A DNA stretch of 58,570 nucleotides from CAVPEV01 sp963703555 (lineage in GTDB: Bacteria > Actinomycetota > Actinomycetes > Actinomycetales > Cellulomonadaceae): positions 1-58,570 of the forward strand of contig CAVPEV010000016.1 of assembly GCA_963703555.1 (NCBI GenBank). Direction: 5' to 3'. This document shows, one piece after another, positions 54,070-58,570 of the stretch (position 1 is the first letter of the stretch; each line of letters opens with the position of its first letter). The notes below the pieces were generated by a model. The model was not told where the DNA came from. It saw only the letters and a list, made by a program, of their open reading frames with translations, and did no database searches. The position numbers and the translations under genes are program-made.

Positions 54070-54507
54070 ATGGAAATCATCATCGTTCTCGTGCTGGCCT
54101 TCGGCCTGCTGTGGCTGATGAGCAGTCGCACCCGCAAGCAGCAGCGCGAGCAGGCCAGCTTCCGCGCGAACCTCGCGGTGGGCCAGGAGGTCATGACGGC
54201 ATCCGGGTACTTCGGCACGGTCGTGGACGTCGAGGACGACGTCGTGGTCCTGGAGTCGACGCCCGGAAACACGTCGCGCTGGCTGCGCGCCGCCGTCGCC
54301 CGCGTCGTGGAGCCGCCCGCCGACGACGGCTCCGACGAGGACGATGCGGACGAGGACGCCGACGGCGAGGCGGACGTCGACGAGGACGGTCAGGACTGGG
54401 ACGACGCGGACTACGTCGACGACCTCGAGGTGCCCGACGACCTGTCCGCCCTGGACCGGGACGAACACGACGGCCCCGACGAGCCCCGTCCCGACCGCAG
54501 CAAGTAG
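54070..54507 (+). CDS. yajC: Preprotein translocase subunit YajC
   Basis: YajC is a small membrane protein that associates with SecDF. One N-terminal membrane segment (IIIVLVLAFGLLWLMSS) is followed by RTRKQQREQASFRANLAVGQ, VMTASGYFGTVVDVEDDVVV and a cytoplasmic tail. The 145 residues are longer than most YajC because of an acidic tail after about residue 80 rich in Asp and Glu (DDGSDEDDADEDADGEADVD). secD follows after 80 bases. Confidence 0.92.
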   Translation: MEIIIVLVLAFGLLWLMSSRTRKQQREQASFRANLAVGQEVMTASGYFGTVVDVEDDVVVLESTPGNTSRWLRAAVARVVEPPADDGSDEDDADEDADGEADVDEDGQDWDDADYVDDLEVPDDLSALDRDEHDGPDEPRPDRSK

Positions 54508-54587
54508 CCCTGTCACCCGCCCGGGCGCTGCCGCCGGGGCACACCCGCACCGCGCGACGCGGTGCTCGCACGAGAGAAGACACTCCG

Positions 54588-56408
54588 TTGGCCCCACCCC
54601 CGCGCCGCGCCCGCCCCGGCCGGACGCTCCTGGCGCTCGGCATCGTCGCCATCGTCCTGTTCGGCTCGTTGCTGGTCGGCACGTACGTCGCCCGCACCGA
54701 CGGCGCGTCGATGGCCCCCAAGCTGGCGCTGGACCTGGAGGGCGGCACGCAGATCGTGCTCACCCCGGTCACCGAGAACGGGGCGCAGGTCACCTCGGCC
54801 GACATCAACGAGGCGATCGCGGTCATCCGGCAGCGGGTGGACTCCTCCGGGGTGGCGGAAGCGACGATCACCAGCCAGGGCGGCCAGAACATCGTCGTCG
54901 AGCTCCCCGGGGAGCCGAACCAGCAGACCATCGACCTGGTGACCACCTCGGCCCGGATGGAGTTCCGCCCGGTGCTCGCCGTCGCGGCGCCGACACCCAC
55001 CCCGGCCCCCGCCCCGACGCCGGCCGCCACGCCGGCCAAGGCGGCGCCGGACAACGGGTCCGACGTGGACTACTACCTCACGCCCGAGGTCCGCCAGACC
55101 TTCGACGCCCTCGACTGCACGGCCCCGGCCAGCCTCACGGGCGGGGCGAACCCCGACCCGGCGACGGCGTTCGTCACGTGCGACGTGTCCGGCCAGGCCA
55201 AGTACGTGCTCGGCCCCGTCGAGGTGCAGGGCACCGAGATCTCCAACGCGACCTCCGGGCTGCGCACCGGCCAGAACGGCGTGGTGACGAACGAGTGGGT
55301 CGTCAACCTCGAGTTCGCTTCCACGGGCGCTCGTCAGTTCGCCGACGTGACCACCCGGCTGGTGAAGCTCAGCCCGCCGCTCAACCAGTTCGGGATCGTG
55401 CTCGACGGCCTCGTCGTCTCGGCACCCTCGGTGAACTCCGTCATCGCCGACGGACGGGCCGAGATCTCCGGGTCGTTCACCCGGGAGACCGCGGCGACGC
55501 TGGCCAACCAGCTGAGCTTCGGTGCGCTGCCCTTGACGTTCACCGTGCAGAGCCAGGACCAGATCTCCGCCACCCTGGGATCCCAACAGCTGCAGAATGC
55601 GCTCATCGCCGGGCTCATCGGGCTCGTCCTGGTGATCGTCTACTCGCTCATCCAGTACCGCGTGCTGGGCCTGCTCACCATCGGGTCGCTGGGCATCGGC
55701 GGGGCGATCACCTACGGGCTCATCGCGCTGCTGTCCTGGCTCATGGGCTACCGGCTGTCGCTGGCCGGCGTGGCCGGGCTCATCGTGGCCATCGGCATCA
55801 CCGCCGACTCGTTCATCGTGTACTTCGAGCGCATCCGCGACGAGCTGCGCGAGGGCCGCACCCTCGGGGTCGCGGTGGACCGGGCCTGGGTGCGTGCCCG
55901 TCGGACGATCGTCGCCTCCGACACGGTGAACTTCCTCGCCGCGGTCGTGCTGTACTTCCTCGCGGTCGGCGGCGTGCGCGGGTTTGCGTTCACCCTCGGG
56001 TTGACCACGCTCGTCGACCTGCTCGTGGTCTTCACCTTCACCCATCCCATGATGGAGGTCATCTCCCGGCACCGGTTCTTCGCCGAGGGCCACGCCTGGT
56101 CGGGGCTCGATCCGCGTCGGCTCGGCGTGGTGGGCCCGCGGTACGCCGGCCGCGGGCGGGTGGCCGTCCCCGTGGGGCTGCGCACCCCTGCGGAGCCTGC
56201 CGGCGTCGTGGTGGGAGCCGACCTCGCGGTACCGGGCACCGGCGGGTCGCCGCCGGCTGGGAGTGGATCCGGACCGGCGATCGGGGCGGTCATGGTGGCG
56301 CCGGGCGCCACGATCGCCGAGCGTCGGGCCGCCGCCCGCGCGGCCCGCGAGGTCGGCGACTCCGGCGAGGACCGGTCCAGCGGTGCGGACGAGGGGAGCG
56401 AGGGCTGA
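54588..56408 (+). CDS. secD: Protein translocase subunit SecD
   Basis: SecD with SecF uses the proton gradient to complete protein export. The 606-residue protein has LALDLEGGTQIVLTPV at the start of the first periplasmic domain, VELPGEPNQQTIDLV, ALPLTFTVQSQDQISATLGS before the five-helix bundle, GLIVAIGITADSFIVYFERI and EGRTLGVAVDRAWVRARRTI. An Ala-Thr-Pro-rich insert at about residues 130-150 and a long C-terminal tail of about 110 residues are extensions. No ATG or GTG fits the conserved start; TTG 54588 is used, with GAGAGAAG upstream. secF overlaps its stop. Confidence 0.92.
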   Translation: MAPPPRRARPGRTLLALGIVAIVLFGSLLVGTYVARTDGASMAPKLALDLEGGTQIVLTPVTENGAQVTSADINEAIAVIRQRVDSSGVAEATITSQGGQNIVVELPGEPNQQTIDLVTTSARMEFRPVLAVAAPTPTPAPAPTPAATPAKAAPDNGSDVDYYLTPEVRQTFDALDCTAPASLTGGANPDPATAFVTCDVSGQAKYVLGPVEVQGTEISNATSGLRTGQNGVVTNEWVVNLEFASTGARQFADVTTRLVKLSPPLNQFGIVLDGLVVSAPSVNSVIADGRAEISGSFTRETAATLANQLSFGALPLTFTVQSQDQISATLGSQQLQNALIAGLIGLVLVIVYSLIQYRVLGLLTIGSLGIGGAITYGLIALLSWLMGYRLSLAGVAGLIVAIGITADSFIVYFERIRDELREGRTLGVAVDRAWVRARRTIVASDTVNFLAAVVLYFLAVGGVRGFAFTLGLTTLVDLLVVFTFTHPMMEVISRHRFFAEGHAWSGLDPRRLGVVGPRYAGRGRVAVPVGLRTPAEPAGVVVGADLAVPGTGGSPPAGSGSGPAIGAVMVAPGATIAERRAAARAAREVGDSGEDRSSGADEGSEG

Positions 56409-57499
56409 TGGCCGGAGGATTCGCCCAGTGGGGCAACGACCTGTACACGGGCCGGCGCTCCTACGACATCGTCGGGCGCCGGCGGATCTGGTTCACCGCG
56501 TCGATCCTGCTCGTGCTGGCAGCTCTGGCGGTCCTGGTCCGGCCGGGGCTCAACCCCGGGATCGAGTTCCGCGGCGGGTCGCAGTTCGTCGTGTCGGGGA
56601 CTGCCACGACGAACTCGCAGCCGGCCATCGACGTCGTGCGCTCCGTGGCCAGCAGCGAGGAGCCCCTGGTCACGGCCGTGGGCTCGGACAGCGTCCGGGT
56701 GCAGACCCGGACCCTGTCCAGCACCCAGGTGCGCGACGTGCGGTCCGGCCTCGCCGAGGCGTACGCCGTGCCGGTCAACCAGGTGGCCAGCACGTACGTC
56801 GGCCCGGCATGGGGGCAGGACGTCACCCGGAAGTCGGCCACCGGCATCGTCGTCTTCCTGGCCCTCGTCACGATCGTCATGTCGGTGTACTTCCGCAACT
56901 GGCGGATGGCCGTGGCCGCTCTCGCGGCGCTGTTCCACGACCTGGCGGTGACCGTCGGCGTGTACGCGGCCGTCGGCTGGGAGGTGACGCCGGCGACCGT
57001 CATCGGCTTCCTCACCATCCTCGGGTACTCCATCTACGACACCGTCGTCGTCTTCGACAAGGTGCGGGAGAACACCGCCGGCGTGCTGGACCAGACCCGG
57101 TCGACCTATGCCGAGCGGGCCAACCTCGCGGTGAACCAGACCCTGGTCCGCTCCATCAACACGTCCGTGGTGGCGCTGCTGCCGGTGGCGTCGATCCTCT
57201 TCATCGGGGCGCTACTGCTCGGCGCCGGGACGCTGCGGGACATCGCCCTGGCTCTTTTCGTCGGGATGGCGGTCGGCACCTACTCCTCCATCTTCCTGGC
57301 CACCCCGCTGGAGGTCGCACTGCGCGAACGCGAGGCCCCGATCGTCGCCCACACGCAGCGCGTGCTCGCCGCGCGGGCGGCGCAGGCCGAGGGCGACCCG
57401 GCGTTGGCGGCTGCCGCCGCACTTTCCGGGCAGCTGCGACCGGGGGAGCACCTCGGGCTCGCGGCGCAGCCGCGGCGCCTCCCGCGGAGTCGGCGATGA
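56408..57499 (+). CDS. secF: Protein translocase subunit SecF
   Basis: SecF is the partner of SecD. The 363-residue protein has GIEFRGGSQFVVSG in the extracytoplasmic domain, LVTIVMSVYFRNWRMAVAAL, LTILGYSIYDTVVVFDKVRE and NTSVVALLPVASILFIGALL in the six-helix region. The ATG overlaps the secD stop by one base. The C-terminal tail of about 50 residues is Ala-rich and its last codons overlap the apt start. Confidence 0.94.
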   Translation: MAGGFAQWGNDLYTGRRSYDIVGRRRIWFTASILLVLAALAVLVRPGLNPGIEFRGGSQFVVSGTATTNSQPAIDVVRSVASSEEPLVTAVGSDSVRVQTRTLSSTQVRDVRSGLAEAYAVPVNQVASTYVGPAWGQDVTRKSATGIVVFLALVTIVMSVYFRNWRMAVAALAALFHDLAVTVGVYAAVGWEVTPATVIGFLTILGYSIYDTVVVFDKVRENTAGVLDQTRSTYAERANLAVNQTLVRSINTSVVALLPVASILFIGALLLGAGTLRDIALALFVGMAVGTYSSIFLATPLEVALREREAPIVAHTQRVLAARAAQAEGDPALAAAAALSGQLRPGEHLGLAAQPRRLPRSRR

Positions 57500-58122
57500 C
57501 ACCCGGCGGTGCAGCAGCGGCAGGACAGCCGGCACGGGCCGGGGCATCGGCCGGGACGCGGCCGGGACCCGTGGCCCCCGGGACGCTGCTGGCCGGTGCA
57601 GCGCTGGCCGCACGGGTGAACGCCCTGGTCCGCGACGTGCCGGACTTCCCCAGCGCGGGGGTGGTGTTCAAGGACATCACCCCCGTGCTCGCCGACCGCG
57701 AGGCGCTGGCCGGCGTGGTCGCCGACCTCGTCGGCCGGGTGGGTGCGCCGGTGGACCTCGTGGCCGGGATGGAGGCGCGCGGCTTCATCCTCGCGGCGCC
57801 GGTGGCCGTGGCTCTCGGAGCCGGGTTCGTGCCCGTGCGCAAGGCCGGCCGGCTGCCCGGCCCGACGGTCTCGCAGGACTACGCCCTGGAGTACGGCAGC
57901 GCCACGGTCGAGGTGCACGCCTTCACCATCCCGGCGGGCGCGCGCGTCCTCATCGTCGACGACGTGCTCGCCACCGGCGGGACGGCCGCGGCGACCGTGG
58001 AACTCGTGGAGCGGTGCGGCGGACAGGTGGTCGGGCTCTCCTTCCTCGTCGACTTGGTCTCGCTCGGCGGGCACGACCGGTTGGCGGACCGCCACGTGGA
58101 GTCCATCCTCCGGCTCGGCTGA
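57496..58122 (+). CDS. apt: Adenine phosphoribosyltransferase Apt
   Basis: Apt makes AMP from adenine and PRPP for purine salvage. The 208-residue protein has VRDVPDFPSAGVVFKDITPV, GMEARGFILAAPVAVALG, VRKAGRLPGPTVSQDYALEY and the PRPP-binding VLIVDDVLATGGTAAA. The first 35 residues are an Ala-Gly-rich extension not found in shorter Apt; an internal start is possible. ATG overlaps the secF stop by 4 bp. The order secD-secF-apt-relA is standard in actinobacteria. Confidence 0.94.
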   Translation: MTPGGAAAAGQPARAGASAGTRPGPVAPGTLLAGAALAARVNALVRDVPDFPSAGVVFKDITPVLADREALAGVVADLVGRVGAPVDLVAGMEARGFILAAPVAVALGAGFVPVRKAGRLPGPTVSQDYALEYGSATVEVHAFTIPAGARVLIVDDVLATGGTAAATVELVERCGGQVVGLSFLVDLVSLGGHDRLADRHVESILRLG

Positions 58123-58170
58123 GCCGCTCGCCCTGGGCTGAACAGCCGGGAGGGTCGACGGCCCGGGACG

Positions 58171-58176
58171 TAGACT
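58171..58176 (+). promoter_or_regulatory. -10 element (TAGACT) upstream of relA
   Basis: TAGACT lies 40 bases before the relA ATG. GCAGGAGGTGGGC in the leader is a strong ribosome site. Confidence 0.45.
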
Positions 58177-58216
58177 TCCGGTGACCAGCCAGGACATGCG
58201 GTCGCAGGAGGTGGGC

Positions 58217-58570
58217 ATGAGCGAGCAGCGCACCGCACGGTCACGCCCAGCTGTGCCACCAGCCGCCGTCCCGCCCGCCGCGCCGGACCCGGTGCCACCG
58301 CCGGCCGCGCCGGACAGAGTGCCACCGCCGGCCGCGCCGGACCCGGTGCCACCGGCCGGCGCGCCGACGACCGGTGGGTCCACCGGCGGGCGGGTGCTCT
58401 CCCGCCTGGCACGGTTCGGCGGCGGTCGGGGGCAGTCGTCCTCCCCGGCGCTGGAGCCGGTGCTGCAGGCGGCCCGTGCCCACCACCCGCGCGCCGACCT
58501 CACCGTCGTCGAGCGGGCCTTCGAGGTGGCTCGCCGGGCTCACCACGGGCAGCTGCGCCGCAGCGGCGAC
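58217..58570 (+). CDS. relA: RelA/SpoT-family (p)ppGpp synthetase/hydrolase, N-terminal part
   Basis: This is the first 118 codons of a bifunctional Rel protein that makes and degrades (p)ppGpp; the window ends inside the HD domain (ERAFEVARRAHHGQLRRSGD). Assignment rests on that segment and on its place after secD-secF-apt. The first 70 residues are a low-complexity extension rich in Pro and Ala, with three nine-residue repeats (PVPPPAAPD type). The catalytic residues lie outside the window. Confidence 0.88.
   Translation, partial: MSEQRTARSRPAVPPAAVPPAAPDPVPPPAAPDRVPPPAAPDPVPPAGAPTTGGSTGGRVLSRLARFGGGRGQSSSPALEPVLQAARAHHPRADLTVVERAFEVARRAHHGQLRRSGD
58274..58354 (+). repeat. 27-bp tandem repeat in the relA N-terminal extension
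   Basis: The unit GCCGCGCCGGACCCGGTGCC followed by ACCGCCG is repeated about three times, with AGA replacing CCG in the second unit. It encodes PVPPPAAPD-type repeats. Such tracts can vary in length between strains. Confidence 0.7.

Overview
The window is chromosomal DNA from a high-GC actinobacterium. It carries a complete Pup-proteasome locus (arc, dop, pup, prcB, prcA, pafA), mycothiol biosynthesis (mshC), phosphatidylinositol mannoside synthesis (pgsA, acyltransferase, pimA), an SsgA-family cell-division protein and a WhiB-like protein. Many starts are GTG, and TANNNT -10 boxes often lie 6-8 bases from a start codon, which indicates leaderless transcription. SsgA-family proteins point to an actinomycete from a morphologically complex or related lineage. 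I cannot name the genus from sequence alone.

Layout. 1-13.2 kb: end of uppP, mshC, PAC2 protein, HAD hydrolase, RecB-like nuclease, M50 protease, trmI, then arc-dop-pup-prcB-prcA-pafA. 13.2-22.5 kb: FKBP lipoprotein, hisF-hisI-trpE, three small membrane-protein genes, trpC-trpB-trpA-lgt, mostly with overlapping stop/start codons. 22.6-31.6 kb: glutamate synthase (gltB-gltD), pyk, a uridine-kinase-like gene and a PAP2 phosphatase. 31.7-35.2 kb: three leftward tRNAs (Gly, Cys, Val-GAC), an SsgA-like gene, a leftward sulfide-oxidation cassette (sqr-tusE/dsrC-dsrE2) and a rightward tRNA-Val(CAC). 42.5-58.6 kb: thrS, HIT, pgsA-acyltransferase-pimA-lemA-like, pdxS-nudix-pdxT, yebC-ruvC-ruvA-ruvB, yajC-secD-secF-apt and the start of relA.

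The most unusual region is 35.13-42.43 kb. A 32-bp perfect repeat of the 3' end of tRNA-Val(CAC) flanks a 7.26-kb integrated element. Nine genes run leftward from the right end: tyrosine integrase, small protein, excisionase-like protein, small protein, DUF3631-type P-loop ATPase, WhiB-like protein, zinc-binding small protein, small protein and an HK97-type major capsid protein. Two runs of these genes are joined by 4-bp ATGA/GTGA overlaps. A tenth gene of unknown function faces the other way beside the left end. There is no terminase, portal, protease or tail gene. It looks like a minimal phage satellite, related in plan to the small phiRv1/phiRv2 elements of Mycobacterium tuberculosis but smaller, with the capsid protein as its only structural gene.

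Sequence quality. prcB, prcA and pafA contain about 20 single-base indels in 2.1 kb, yet every interval between them still encodes conserved family sequence. gltB (two), gltD (one) and pimA (one) carry isolated indels. Local sequencing or assembly error is the most economical explanation, and the affected genes are given as frame-disrupted. No rRNA, CRISPR array or insertion sequence was seen.
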